From the NCBI GenBank assembly GCA_963721335.1, contig CAVRIV010000008.1, positions 930,001 through 994,000 on the forward strand: a DNA stretch of 64,000 nt, in the 5' to 3' direction. The notes under the pieces are model-generated. The model was not told the DNA's origin. It ran no database searches and was given only the letters and a program-made list of their open reading frames with translations. The stretch comes from CAVXDY01 sp963721335 (GTDB lineage: Bacteria; Actinomycetota; Thermoleophilia; Miltoncostaeales; Miltoncostaeaceae). Both the position numbers and the translations under genes were made by a program. Below, piece after piece: positions 1-7,776 of this stretch; position 1 is the first letter of the stretch; every line of letters starts with the position of its first letter.

Positions 1-123
1 CACCCGGTGCTCCAGCCCGCCCAGGCGCAGGGCGATCGGCGGCACCCGCAGGCGCCGGGCGGCCGCCGCCCCCGGCACGAGGTGGAGGGAGCGGAGGTCG
101 AGCGTGGCGAGGAGCTCGCTCAT
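1..123 (-). CDS. yceD: YceD/DUF177 family protein, N-terminal part (runs off the window)
   Basis: Only the first 41 codons are present; the gene continues beyond base 1. The visible N-terminus (LDLRSLHLVPGAAAARRL, residues 8-25) reads like the start of DUF177/YceD proteins, which affect 23S rRNA accumulation and are usually encoded just before rpmF. The ATG at 123 is preceded by an AGGA-like Shine-Dalgarno. It lies 6 bp after the SepIVA-like gene and in the order coaD, coiled coil, YceD known from actinobacteria. The family call is based on a short fragment plus synteny; rpmF would be expected to the left of the window but cannot be seen. Confidence 0.65.
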   Translation of the reverse strand, partial: MSELLATLDLRSLHLVPGAAAARRLRVPPIALRLGGLEHRV

Positions 124-129
124 CCGGTC

Positions 130-627
130 CTACAGGGAGGGCTCGACCGGGAAGGCCTCCCCGTCGGCGTCCACGGAGCCCTCGTCGCGCCCCTGCAGCC
201 GCTCGCGGCCGCGCTGAACGGCCTGGAGGAACTTGCCCAGGTTGACCTCGAGGGTCCCCAGGACCTCGTCGGCGTAGTCCTCGGCGCCGAGCCGCACCTC
301 GCGCTCGCGCTGGCGCGCCTCCTCCAGGATGTCCGCCGCCTCGCGCTCGGCCCGCTTCACGACCTCCTGCTCGGAGGCCTCCTGCGCGGCCTTGTCGCGC
401 GCGTCGCCCACGATCCGCTCGGCCTCGCGCTTGGCCTCGGCCAGCATCTCCTGGCGCTCCTTGACGATCCAGCGCGCCTGCTTGACCTCCTCGGGGATGG
501 TCGAGCGCATCTGGTCCAGCACGTCGTAGATGGCGTCGCGGTCGATCCGGACCTGGTCGGTGAGCGGGACCGCCCGCGCGTTGTGAATCAGGTCGTCCAG
601 CTTGTCGATCAGTTCCAGAACGTCCAA
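130..627 (-). CDS. SepIVA/DivIVA-like coiled-coil protein
   Basis: This is a 165-residue protein, mostly charged helix with long Glu/Arg/Ala-rich coiled coil (about residues 45-150). It begins with an N-terminal segment on the pattern 'LELIDKLDDLIHNARAVPL' as in actinobacterial DivIVA-domain proteins such as mycobacterial SepIVA, a septum-associated protein that is often misannotated as ATP synthase subunit b. I chose the TTG at 627 because AGGAGG lies 5 bases upstream and the conserved N-terminus begins there; the frame is open to 714 but those 29 residues look non-coding. It sits 10 bp after coaD and 6 bp before yceD, the same neighbourhood as SepIVA in mycobacteria. A role in cell division or polar growth is inferred. 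Confidence 0.75.
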   Translation of the reverse strand: MDVLELIDKLDDLIHNARAVPLTDQVRIDRDAIYDVLDQMRSTIPEEVKQARWIVKERQEMLAEAKREAERIVGDARDKAAQEASEQEVVKRAEREAADILEEARQREREVRLGAEDYADEVLGTLEVNLGKFLQAVQRGRERLQGRDEGSVDADGEAFPVEPSL

Positions 628-637
628 CGCACCCTCC

Positions 638-1150
638 TCAAGGGACCGAGCCGGCACCCCGGCGATGCCGCGCGCGCAGAGCCTGCGCCACGTGCGGGGG
701 GACCCAATCGTCAACCGAGCCTCCCCATGCCGCCACCTCCCGTACGCCGCTCGAGCTCACAAAGCTGTATTGCGGCGAGGCAGGCAGATAAACCGTTTCG
801 ATCTCCGCCGCCAAATGCCTGTTGAGCTGAGCCATCTGGAATTCGTAGTCGAAGTCCGAGATCGCGCGCAGCCCCTTCACCATGACCGAGGCGCCCAGCT
901 CGCGGGCGTGCTCGATGATCAAGCTATTGAAGCCCTCAACCCGGACATTGTCCAGATGGGCGACGCTGGCCTCCACCAGGGCGATGCGCTCCGCGGCATC
1001 GAACATGGGGAGTTTCTTCACCGATCCGGTGGTCACCGAGACCACGACCTCGTCGAAGAGGCGCGCGGCGCGCTCGATGATGTCGATGTGCCCGTAGGTG
1101 ACCGGGTCGTAGGTGCCGGGACAGACCGCGATGCGGCCCGAGCCGCTCAT
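638..1150 (-). CDS. coaD: phosphopantetheine adenylyltransferase
   Basis: CoaD transfers AMP from ATP to 4'-phosphopantetheine, the penultimate step of coenzyme A synthesis in the cytoplasm. The 170-residue length is normal or slightly long. The nucleotidyltransferase signature GTYDPVTYGH (residues 12-21) has the second histidine of the T/HxGH motif at 21. The downstream SSSGVRE motif matches the ISSSxVR element of the family. The ATG at 1150 overlaps the stop of rsmD by 4 bp (ATGA), so the two are translationally coupled, as rsmD-coaD pairs commonly are. Confidence 0.95.
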   Translation of the reverse strand: MSGSGRIAVCPGTYDPVTYGHIDIIERAARLFDEVVVSVTTGSVKKLPMFDAAERIALVEASVAHLDNVRVEGFNSLIIEHARELGASVMVKGLRAISDFDYEFQMAQLNRHLAAEIETVYLPASPQYSFVSSSGVREVAAWGGSVDDWVPPHVAQALRARHRRGAGSVP

Positions 1151-1707
1151 GGGGCGGCCGCCAGGCGCAGAACGCTCACCGCGGTGTCGCCGTAGGCTCG
1201 ATCGATTCGCGAGTCGATCTCCAGTCCGCTCGGCTGCAGGGGCGGCGACGCGGCGGAGTACTCGATCACGACGGTTCCCGCGGGCGCCATGAGAGGCGCG
1301 AGCGCCGCCGAGAGACCCGCCGCGATGCGGGCCGTGACGCTATAAGGCGGGTCGAGCAGGCACAAGCCGTAGCGACGGCCCGCCGCGCGCTCGGCCGCAA
1401 GGGCCGCCCGCCAGTCGCGCGGGACCACCCGCGAGCGCTCCTCGAGGCCGAGCGCCTCCACGTTGGCCCGGATCCGGGCCACCGCGCGCGGCGCCCGCTC
1501 GACGAAGGTCGCGCTGGCGGCCCCGCGCGAGAGCGCCTCCAGCCCCAGGGCGCCCGAGCCCGCGAAGACGTCGAGGACGTCGAGCCCCTCCACCGGCCCG
1601 GCCATGGCGAAGATCGCCTCGCGGACGCGGTCGGAGGTGGGCCGCGTCGCGCGGCCCGGGGGCGCCGAGATGCGGCGGCCGCGGTGCGTGCCCGCCACGA
1701 TCCTCAC
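1147..1707 (-). CDS. rsmD: 16S rRNA (guanine966-N2)-methyltransferase RsmD
   Basis: This S-adenosylmethionine-dependent enzyme methylates G966 of 16S rRNA in the 30S subunit. The 186-residue protein starts at GTG (1707) with the family N-terminus RIVAGTHRGRRISAP. The SAM-binding loop VLDVFAGSGALGLE is at 44-57 and the catalytic DPPY at 119-122. It lies 13 bp after recG and overlaps coaD by 4 bp, so recG, rsmD, coaD and the two following genes form one minus-strand operon. Confidence 0.93.
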   Translation of the reverse strand: MRIVAGTHRGRRISAPPGRATRPTSDRVREAIFAMAGPVEGLDVLDVFAGSGALGLEALSRGAASATFVERAPRAVARIRANVEALGLEERSRVVPRDWRAALAAERAAGRRYGLCLLDPPYSVTARIAAGLSAALAPLMAPAGTVVIEYSAASPPLQPSGLEIDSRIDRAYGDTAVSVLRLAAAP

Positions 1708-1720
1708 CGCTCCACGGTCC

Positions 1721-3910
1721 TCACGCGTCCAGCAGTCTCGGAAGGGTGTCGAAGCGCTCCCGCACGGCGGCGCGCAGCAGGGCGTGCTCGGGCCGCTCCA
1801 GGCGGGGGTCGATCGCGAGCGCCCGCCGGGCGACGTACCGCGCCTCGGCGAGCTCCCGGCGATCCCGCGCCAGGCGCGCGAAGCGGAGGTCCGTCGGGCC
1901 GGCCTGACGCCGCCCGAGGATGCTGCCCTCCCCGCGGATCTCGAGATCGAGCTCGGCCAGACGGAAGCCGTCGCTGGTCTGGGTGAGGGCCTCCAGCCGG
2001 CGGGCGCCCTCCTCGGTGGGGGGGTCGCCGAACAGCAGGCACAGGCCGGGATCCTCCCCGCGTCCCACGCGCCCGCGGAGCTGGTGGAGCTGGGCGAGGC
2101 CGAAGCGCTCGGCGCCCTCGATGAGGATCACGGTCGCGTTGGCCACGTCGATGCCGACCTCGACCACCGTGGTGGCCACCAGGAGGTCGGTCCGCCCCTC
2201 GGCGAAGGCGGCCATGGCCGCGCGCTTCTCCTCGGGCCGCTGGGCCCCGTGCGCGAGCCCCACGGAGAAGGCGGCGAACGGGCCGGACAGCAGCCGCTCG
2301 GCCTCCGTGGTGGCGGCGCGGGCCTCCGCGGCGGCGCCCTCCTCCACGAGCGGGCAGATGACGTAGGCCTGGCGGCCCGCCCGCAGGGCGGCGCGCACCT
2401 CCTGGTAGGCCTGCTCGCGACCCTCCTCGCGCACCCAGCGCGTCTCCACCGGGCTGCGGCCCGGCGGGCGGCCCCGGATCGTGGAGACCGTGAGGTCCCC
2501 GTAGGCCGTGAGGGCCAGCGTCCGGGGGATCGGGGTGGCGGTCATGTAGAGCAGGTGGGCCGCCCCCTCCGGTCCGGCGGCCCGCTCGGAGAGCGCCTGG
2601 CGCTGGTCGACCCCGAAGCGGTGCTGCTCGTCCACCACCACCAGCCCCAGGCGCGCGAACTCCACGCCCTCCGACAGAAGCGCCTGGGTCCCCACGGCGA
2701 GGGGCACGGTGCCGGTGCGCAGCGCCATCGTCCGCCGCTCCCGCTCCGCGCGCGGGATCCTCCCGGTCACGAGCACCGGCGCGATGCCGGCCGGCGCCAT
2801 CAGCCGGTCGAGCGTGTGCAGGTGCTGCTCGGCGAGCGTCTCGGTGGGCACCAGCAGGGCGGCCTGGGCGCCGGCCTCGATCGCCTGGCAGATGGCGAGG
2901 GCGGCGACGAGCGTCTTGCCCGATCCGACCTCCCCCTGCAGGAGGCGCCGCATCGGACGCGTCCGCGCCATGTCGCGCGCGATCTCGGCCCCGGCGCGCC
3001 GCTGCTCGGCCGTGAGCCGGAAGGGCAGCGCCTCGAGGAGGGGCCCGGAGTGCTCTCCCGTGGCCCGGAGCGCCGGCGCGACGCGCGTGCGCGACTCGTG
3101 CCGCCTGACCGCCAGCAGGCCCAGCTGCAGCACCGCGAGCTCCTCCAGCACCAGGCGGCGCCGGCCGAGGCGCGCCTCCCGGCGCGACCGCGGAAAGTGC
3201 ACGGCCACCAGCGCATCCGCGGCCCCCGGCAGCCGCAGCCGCCAGCGGATCCACTCGGGCAGGCGCTCGGGCGCGCTCCGGGCCATGGGGCGCGCCAGGT
3301 CCACGAGCTCCCGCACGCGCCGGGGCGGCATCTGCTCGGTGGCCGGGTAGACCGGCACGAGCCCCGTGGTGTGCAGCCCCTCGGAGCCCGGGCCGCCGAT
3401 CACCTCGTGGGTCTTGACCACCAGCTCGCGCCGCCCCTCGCCCCCCACCCGGCCGCGCAGCAGCAGCTCGTCCCCCGGCGAGAGGATCCGGGCCAGGTGC
3501 TCCTGGTTGAACCAGGTGGCCGTGAGCCGTCCGGTGTCGTCGTGGACGCGGGCCACGACCAGGCGCAGCCGGCGGCGGCGGGTGGGGCGCACGGAGATGG
3601 CGTCGAGCACCACCCTCACCGTCGCGTCCTCGCCCGCCGCGAGGCCCGCGACGGGCCGGGCGGCCTCGTCGAAGTCCTCGTAGCGAACCGGAAGGTGCTC
3701 CAGGAGGTCGCCGATCGAGGCGATCCCGAGCGTGGCCGCGCGCCGGACGGCGGTGGGCCCGACGCCGGGGAGCGTGCTGATCGGGGCCTCCCAGAGGGCG
3801 GGATCGGGGCGGCGGGGCGGCACCGGGGCGGGCCAGTGGTCGCCGCGGGCGCCCCCGAGCGGAGGGAGCGGTGGGGCGAGCTGATCCGGCGCGGTTGCGC
3901 GGACGACCAT
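1721..3910 (-). CDS. recG: ATP-dependent DNA helicase RecG
   Basis: RecG remodels stalled replication forks and Holliday junctions. From the ATG at 3910 it is 729 residues, normal for the family. An N-terminal wedge region carries a helix-hairpin-helix (LPGVGPTAVRR) followed by the OB fold. The helicase core has Walker A GEVGSGKT, a motif II of the DEQH type (DEQHRFGV) and motif VI QLRGRVGRG. The frame stays open to 4102, but those codons overlap rpmB on the other strand. The 3910 start is supported by a -10 hexamer TATGCT six bases upstream, implying a leaderless mRNA. It heads the operon recG-rsmD-coaD-SepIVA-yceD. Confidence 0.93.
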   Translation of the reverse strand: MVVRATAPDQLAPPLPPLGGARGDHWPAPVPPRRPDPALWEAPISTLPGVGPTAVRRAATLGIASIGDLLEHLPVRYEDFDEAARPVAGLAAGEDATVRVVLDAISVRPTRRRRLRLVVARVHDDTGRLTATWFNQEHLARILSPGDELLLRGRVGGEGRRELVVKTHEVIGGPGSEGLHTTGLVPVYPATEQMPPRRVRELVDLARPMARSAPERLPEWIRWRLRLPGAADALVAVHFPRSRREARLGRRRLVLEELAVLQLGLLAVRRHESRTRVAPALRATGEHSGPLLEALPFRLTAEQRRAGAEIARDMARTRPMRRLLQGEVGSGKTLVAALAICQAIEAGAQAALLVPTETLAEQHLHTLDRLMAPAGIAPVLVTGRIPRAERERRTMALRTGTVPLAVGTQALLSEGVEFARLGLVVVDEQHRFGVDQRQALSERAAGPEGAAHLLYMTATPIPRTLALTAYGDLTVSTIRGRPPGRSPVETRWVREEGREQAYQEVRAALRAGRQAYVICPLVEEGAAAEARAATTEAERLLSGPFAAFSVGLAHGAQRPEEKRAAMAAFAEGRTDLLVATTVVEVGIDVANATVILIEGAERFGLAQLHQLRGRVGRGEDPGLCLLFGDPPTEEGARRLEALTQTSDGFRLAELDLEIRGEGSILGRRQAGPTDLRFARLARDRRELAEARYVARRALAIDPRLERPEHALLRAAVRERFDTLPRLLDA

Positions 3911-3924
3911 CGAACGAGCATAAT
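3895..3924. promoter_or_regulatory. overlapping divergent promoters of rpmB and recG
   Basis: On the plus strand TTGCGC (3895-3900), an 18-base spacer and CATAAT (3919-3924) make a good sigma-70 promoter for rpmB, with a leader of about 55 bases. On the minus strand TATGCT (3917-3922) lies six bases before the recG ATG. The two -10 elements share bases 3919-3922. Confidence 0.6.
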
Positions 3925-3986
3925 CCGGGGCCGCTCGGACGCCCTCGCGCGTCCCCACGCACGCGACCGAAGGCGAGACGGCGGAA

Positions 3987-4178
3987 ATGGCAAGGATTTG
4001 CAGCGTCTGCGGGAAGTCCCCCGCGTTCGGGAACAACCGCAGCCACTCGATGCGCGCGACCTCGCGGCGCTTCAACGTGAACGTGCAGAAGGTGCGGATC
4101 ATGAAGGACGGCGCGCCGGTGCGCGCCTACGTCTGCACCCGCTGCCTGAAGGCCGGGAAGGTCCTCAAGGCGATCTGA
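3987..4178 (+). CDS. rpmB: 50S ribosomal protein L28
   Basis: L28 is a 63-residue protein of the large ribosomal subunit. The N-terminus ARICSVCGKSPAFGNNRSHS is the standard L28 start. Two CxxC pairs (Cys5/Cys8 and Cys51/Cys54) show the zinc-binding form of the protein, implying it is made in zinc-replete conditions if a zinc-free paralogue exists. It stands alone between a divergent promoter and a hairpin terminator, opposite recG, an arrangement common in actinobacteria. Confidence 0.97.
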   Translation: MARICSVCGKSPAFGNNRSHSMRATSRRFNVNVQKVRIMKDGAPVRAYVCTRCLKAGKVLKAI

Positions 4179-4186
4179 GCACTGCC

Positions 4187-4211
4187 TGGACGGGCGACGT
4201 CACCCCGTCCA
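4187..4211 (+). terminator. hairpin after rpmB
   Basis: TGGACGGG (4187-4194) and CCCGTCCA (4204-4211) form a perfect 8-bp stem with a 9-base loop, starting 9 bases after the rpmB stop. There is no T-run, which is usual for very GC-rich genomes, so termination strength is uncertain. Confidence 0.5.
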
Positions 4212-4282
4212 CGCGACCAGCGGACAATGGAGCTGCCCCTCATACCGCCGGTAGTGCCCCGGCCACCGTGCACAGGTAAGGG

Positions 4283-5407
4283 ATGAGCGCGGCCTCCCCG
4301 CGGTTCTTCCTCAGCGGCGACGGCTGGCCGTACCTGCTCGTGCCGTTCATCCCGATCGCGATCGTGCTCGAGCTCGCGCACGCCGACGGCCACGATCATC
4401 TTCGCGGCCTCGGCGCTCGGCGTCATCCCGACCGCCGCGCTCATGGGCAAGGCGACCGACCAGCTCGCGGCCCGCTCGGGCCCCGGCATCGGCGGGTTCC
4501 TCAACGTCACGTTCGGCAACGCGCCCGAGCTGATCATCGCCTTCTTCGCCCTCAACGAGGGGCTGCAGGAGGTCGTCAAGGCGTCGCTGATCGGCTCGAT
4601 CATCGGCAACATCCTGCTCGTCATGGGCGCGGCGATGCTGGTCGGCGGGCTCAAGTACAAGACGCAGACGTTCGACCGCACGGCGGCCAGCACCCAGGCC
4701 GGCATGCTGCTGCTGGCCGTGGTCGCGCTCGTGCTGCCGGCGGTGTTCCAGCTCGTGGAGGGAGGCGGACTCCCCAGCCCGACCGCGGAGTCCGAGCAGT
4801 TCTCGGGCGATCTCGAGACCATGTCGGTCGCCGTCGCGCTCGTGCTCCTGTTCACGTACCTGGCCGGTCTCCTCTTCTCGCTGCGCACCCACGCCAGCCT
4901 CTTCAACCCGCATTCCGCCGCGCGAGCGAGGAGGACGAGGGGGAGCCCTGGAGCGTGCGCCGCGCGGTGATCATGCTCACGATCGCCGGCCTCGCGGTCG
5001 GCGTGATGTCCGAGATCCTCGTGGGCTCGATCTCCGAGGCGTCCGACGACATCGGCCTGTCGCCGTTCTTCGTCGGCCTGATCGTCGTCGCGATCGTCGG
5101 CAACGCGGCCGAGCACTGGGTCGCGATCTACTTCGCCGGTCGCAACAAGATGCACCTCTCGGTCAACATCTCGATCGGCTCGAGCGCGCAGATCGCGCTG
5201 TTCGTGGCGCCGGTGCTCGTGCTGCTGTCGTTCGTCGTCGGCGACTTCCCGATGGCGCTCGTGTTCAACGGCTTCGAGCTCGCCGCGGTCCTGCTCGCGG
5301 TCATGATCGCGATCCACGTCGCCAACGACGGCGAGTCGAACTGGTTCGAGGGCGTCCAGCTGCTCGCGGTCTACGTCGTCCTGGCGATCGTCTTCTTCTT
5401 CGTCTGA
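4283..5407 (+). CDS. cax: Ca2+/H+ antiporter (CAX/ChaA family), two compensating frameshifts
   Basis: This is a cation exchanger of the inner membrane with about ten hydrophobic segments in two homologous halves. The signature GFLNVTFGNAPELIIAFFAL of the first half and VGNAAEHWVA plus NISIGSSAQIALFVAP of the second half hold the ion-binding Glu residues. As sequenced it cannot be read in one frame. Residues up to LELAHAD are in frame with 4283. An extra base near 4388 (GACGGCC where GACGCC is expected) moves to the frame of 4443. A missing base near 4910 (after LFNP) returns to the first frame, which then runs to the stop. The net length is a multiple of three, so this is probably one intact gene with two sequencing indels, otherwise a pseudogene. 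Confidence 0.8.
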   Translation: MSAASPRFFLSGDGWPYLLVPFIPIAIVLELAHADGHDHLRGLGARRHPDRRAHGQGDRPARGPLGPRHRRVPQRHVRQRARADHRLLRPQRGAAGGRQGVADRLDHRQHPARHGRGDAGRRAQVQDADVRPHGGQHPGRHAAAGRGRARAAGGVPARGGRRTPQPDRGVRAVLGRSRDHVGRRRARAPVHVPGRSPLLAAHPRQPLQPAFRRASEEDEGEPWSVRRAVIMLTIAGLAVGVMSEILVGSISEASDDIGLSPFFVGLIVVAIVGNAAEHWVAIYFAGRNKMHLSVNISIGSSAQIALFVAPVLVLLSFVVGDFPMALVFNGFELAAVLLAVMIAIHVANDGESNWFEGVQLLAVYVVLAIVFFFV

Positions 5408-5411
5408 AACC

Positions 5412-5891
5412 TCAGGCGCTCTCGGCCACCAGGTTGGCCATGACCACCGCGGCATCCGCCGCGTCGGCGCCGGCGTTGCCGACGTCCCCTCCCGAGCGGG
5501 CCTCGGCCTGGGCGCGGTTCTCGGTCGTGAGGACGCCGAAGGCGCACGGCACGCCGGTCTCGAGGCCCACGGCCGTGAGGCCCCAGGACGCCGACCGGCA
5601 GATGTGGTCGAAGTGGGCGGTCTCACCGCGGATCACCACCCCCAGGGCGATCACCGCGGCGTAGCGGCCCGTGAGGGCCACCGTGCGCGCCGCGAGCGGG
5701 AGCTCGAACGCTCCCGGCACCCATCGCTCCTCCAGGCGCTCGGGAGGCAGCCCCGACTCGGCGAGGCGCGCCCGGGCCCCCTCCAGGAGACGCTCGCTGA
5801 GGTCGCGATGGAACCCCGCCACGACCGCGACCATGGGCCTGCTCAGGTCCTCCAGACGGGGTGCGGGCTCGGCCTCCCCGGACCGTGCCAT
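5412..5891 (-). CDS. ribH: 6,7-dimethyl-8-ribityllumazine synthase
   Basis: RibH condenses 5-amino-6-ribitylamino-uracil with 3,4-dihydroxy-2-butanone 4-phosphate, the penultimate riboflavin step, as an icosahedral or pentameric cytoplasmic complex. The 159-residue chain has the family motifs WVPGAFELPLAA (substrate pocket), ALGVVIRGETAHFDHI with the catalytic His, and GVLTTENRAQAEAR. It is the last gene of the rib block, following ribBA with no gap, and converges on the antiporter gene with 4 bp between stops. Confidence 0.97.
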   Translation of the reverse strand: MARSGEAEPAPRLEDLSRPMVAVVAGFHRDLSERLLEGARARLAESGLPPERLEERWVPGAFELPLAARTVALTGRYAAVIALGVVIRGETAHFDHICRSASWGLTAVGLETGVPCAFGVLTTENRAQAEARSGGDVGNAGADAADAAVVMANLVAESA

Positions 5892-7163
5892 CTAGGGACC
5901 CGGCTCGACGGGCTCCTGCTCCCCGTCGGCGTCGAAGCGCAGGTCCTGGTGGTGCAGGATGTGGCCCATCTTGTCGCGCTTCGCGCGCAGGTAGTCGAGG
6001 TTCTCGTCGCCCGGGCCGACCTCGATCGGCACCCGGTCCACCACCGAGAGTCCGTAGCCCTCCAGCCCCACGATCTTCTTCGGGTTGTTGGTGAGGAGCC
6101 GGATCGAGGTGAGGCCCAGGTCGCAGAGGATCTGGGCGCCGATGCCGTAGTCGCGCAGGTCCGGCGGGAACCCGAGCTCGAGGTTGGCCTCCACGGTGTC
6201 CATCCCGCGGTCCTGCAGCTCGTAGGCGCGCAGCTTGTTGAGCAACCCGATGCCCCGGCCCTCCTGGGCGATGTAGAGCAGCACCCCCTGCCCCTCCTCC
6301 GCGATCCGCCGCATGGCGGCCTGGAGCTGGTCGCCGCAGTCGCAGCGCTGGGAGCCGAAGACATCGCCCGTGAGGCACTCCGAGTGGACGCGCACGAGCA
6401 CGCTGTCGGCGCCGTCCACCTCGCCCTTCACCATCGCCAGGTGGTGCTTGCCGTCGACGATCGACCGGTACCCCACCGCCATCCACTCCCCGGTGTCGGT
6501 GGGCAGGCGCGCCGCGGTGCCCCGCTCGATGAGCCGCTCGGTGCGGCGGCGGTGCTCGATCAGCTGGGTGATGGTGATGAGCTTCAGGTTGTGCTCCGCT
6601 GCGTAGGGGATCAGGTCGGGAACGCGGGCCATCGTGCCGTCGGGGTTGCTGATCTCGCAGATCACGCCCGCGGGGATGAGGCCGGCGAGACGCGCCAGGT
6701 CGACCGCCGCCTCGGTGTGCCCCGCGCGCTCCAGGACGCCGCCCGGCTTGGCCCGCAGCGGGAACACGTGGCCGGGCTTCACCAGGTCCTCGGGACCCGC
6801 GTCGGGATCGATCGCCACCATGATCGTGCGCGAGCGGTCGGGCGCGGAGATGCCGGTCGTGATGCCGTGCCGGGCCTCGATGGCCTCGGTGAACGCGGTG
6901 GCGTGGGGGGCCTCGTTGCGCCGCACCATCGGCTTCAGCCCGAGCTGGTCGCAGCGGTCCTCGGTGAGGGCCAGGCAGATGAGCCCGCGGCCGTGGGTGG
7001 CCATGAAGTTGACCGCCTCGGGCGTGGCGAACTGCGCGGCCATCACGAGGTCGCCCTCGTTCTCCCGCTCCTCGGAGTCGAGGATGACCACCATGTGGCC
7101 CGCGCGGATCTCCTCGATCGCCTCCGCGACGGTGGCGAACTGGGCCGTGGTGCTGCTCGTCAT
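5892..7163 (-). CDS. ribBA: bifunctional 3,4-dihydroxy-2-butanone-4-phosphate synthase / GTP cyclohydrolase II
   Basis: The 423-residue fusion supplies both branches of riboflavin synthesis. Residues 1 to about 205 are the DHBP synthase (RibB) domain with the acidic loop DSEERENEGDL and the Arg/His region ARHGITTGISAPDRS. The rest is GTP cyclohydrolase II (RibA) with zinc ligands in ECLTGDVFGSQRCDCG and the catalytic region EGRGIGLLNK. I chose the ATG at 7163 because MTSSTTAQFATV begins the conserved domain and it overlaps the ribE stop by 4 bp (ATGA). The open frame upstream to 7592 lies inside ribE. Confidence 0.97.
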   Translation of the reverse strand: MTSSTTAQFATVAEAIEEIRAGHMVVILDSEERENEGDLVMAAQFATPEAVNFMATHGRGLICLALTEDRCDQLGLKPMVRRNEAPHATAFTEAIEARHGITTGISAPDRSRTIMVAIDPDAGPEDLVKPGHVFPLRAKPGGVLERAGHTEAAVDLARLAGLIPAGVICEISNPDGTMARVPDLIPYAAEHNLKLITITQLIEHRRRTERLIERGTAARLPTDTGEWMAVGYRSIVDGKHHLAMVKGEVDGADSVLVRVHSECLTGDVFGSQRCDCGDQLQAAMRRIAEEGQGVLLYIAQEGRGIGLLNKLRAYELQDRGMDTVEANLELGFPPDLRDYGIGAQILCDLGLTSIRLLTNNPKKIVGLEGYGLSVVDRVPIEVGPGDENLDYLRAKRDKMGHILHHQDLRFDADGEQEPVEPGP

Positions 7164-7774
7164 GCGCGTTCCTCCCGGGGCGGCGCATAGGGCGCCACCA
7201 GTGACTCCACGTATTTTGCCACCACGTCCACCTCGAGGTTGACCGCGCGATCGCGGGCCCCCGGCCCGAGCGTCGTGACGTCCATGGTGTGCGGGATCAG
7301 GGCGACCGTGAAGGCGTCGGCCATCCGCTCGGCCACGGTCAGGCTGACGCCGTCGACGGCGATGCTCCCCTTCTCGACGATGTAGCGCAGCAGCCCCGCC
7401 GGGGGCGCGATCTCGAGGATCGCGCTCTCCCCCTCGCGACGCACCGCGCGCACCCGGCCCACGCCGTCCACGTGCCCCTGGACGATGTGGCCGTCGAGGC
7501 GGTCCCCCAGCCGCATCGGCCGCTCCAGGTTCACGCGATCGCCGGGCTGGAGGGTGCCGAGGGCCGTGCGCCGCAGGGTCTCGGACACGCAATCCGCCGC
7601 GAACCCGCCGGCCGAGACCTCCACCGCGGTGAGGCAGGCTCCGTTGACGGCCACCGAGTCGCCCACCGACATGCCGTCGAGCACGGCCGCGGCGGAGATC
7701 TCGAGGCGAGCTCCCTCCGGCGCCGGGTCCAGGCCGGCCACGACGCCGGCCTCCTCGACGAGTCCCGTGAACAC
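7160..7774 (-). CDS. ribE: riboflavin synthase alpha subunit
   Basis: This enzyme dismutates two lumazine molecules to riboflavin. The 204-residue protein contains the two tandem lumazine-binding beta-barrel repeats (about 1-95 and 96-195), starting with FTGLVEE and having the paired motifs VNGACLT and VDGVSLTV. DGHIVQGHVDG marks the second repeat. Translation starts at GTG (7774), because the first conserved residues MFTGLVEE coincide with it, 2 bp after ribD. It overlaps ribBA by 4 bp. Confidence 0.96.
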   Translation of the reverse strand: MFTGLVEEAGVVAGLDPAPEGARLEISAAAVLDGMSVGDSVAVNGACLTAVEVSAGGFAADCVSETLRRTALGTLQPGDRVNLERPMRLGDRLDGHIVQGHVDGVGRVRAVRREGESAILEIAPPAGLLRYIVEKGSIAVDGVSLTVAERMADAFTVALIPHTMDVTTLGPGARDRAVNLEVDVVAKYVESLVAPYAPPREERA

Positions 7775-7776
7775 GC

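Noticed and set aside
1463..4279. Very long plus-strand open frame of 938 codons across rsmD and recG
   Set aside because: It is antisense to conserved genes, rich in Gly/Arg/Pro/Ala/His without motifs, and arises because GC-rich third positions remove stops. The same applies to the antisense frame of about 1,014 codons at 56535-59579 and many others.
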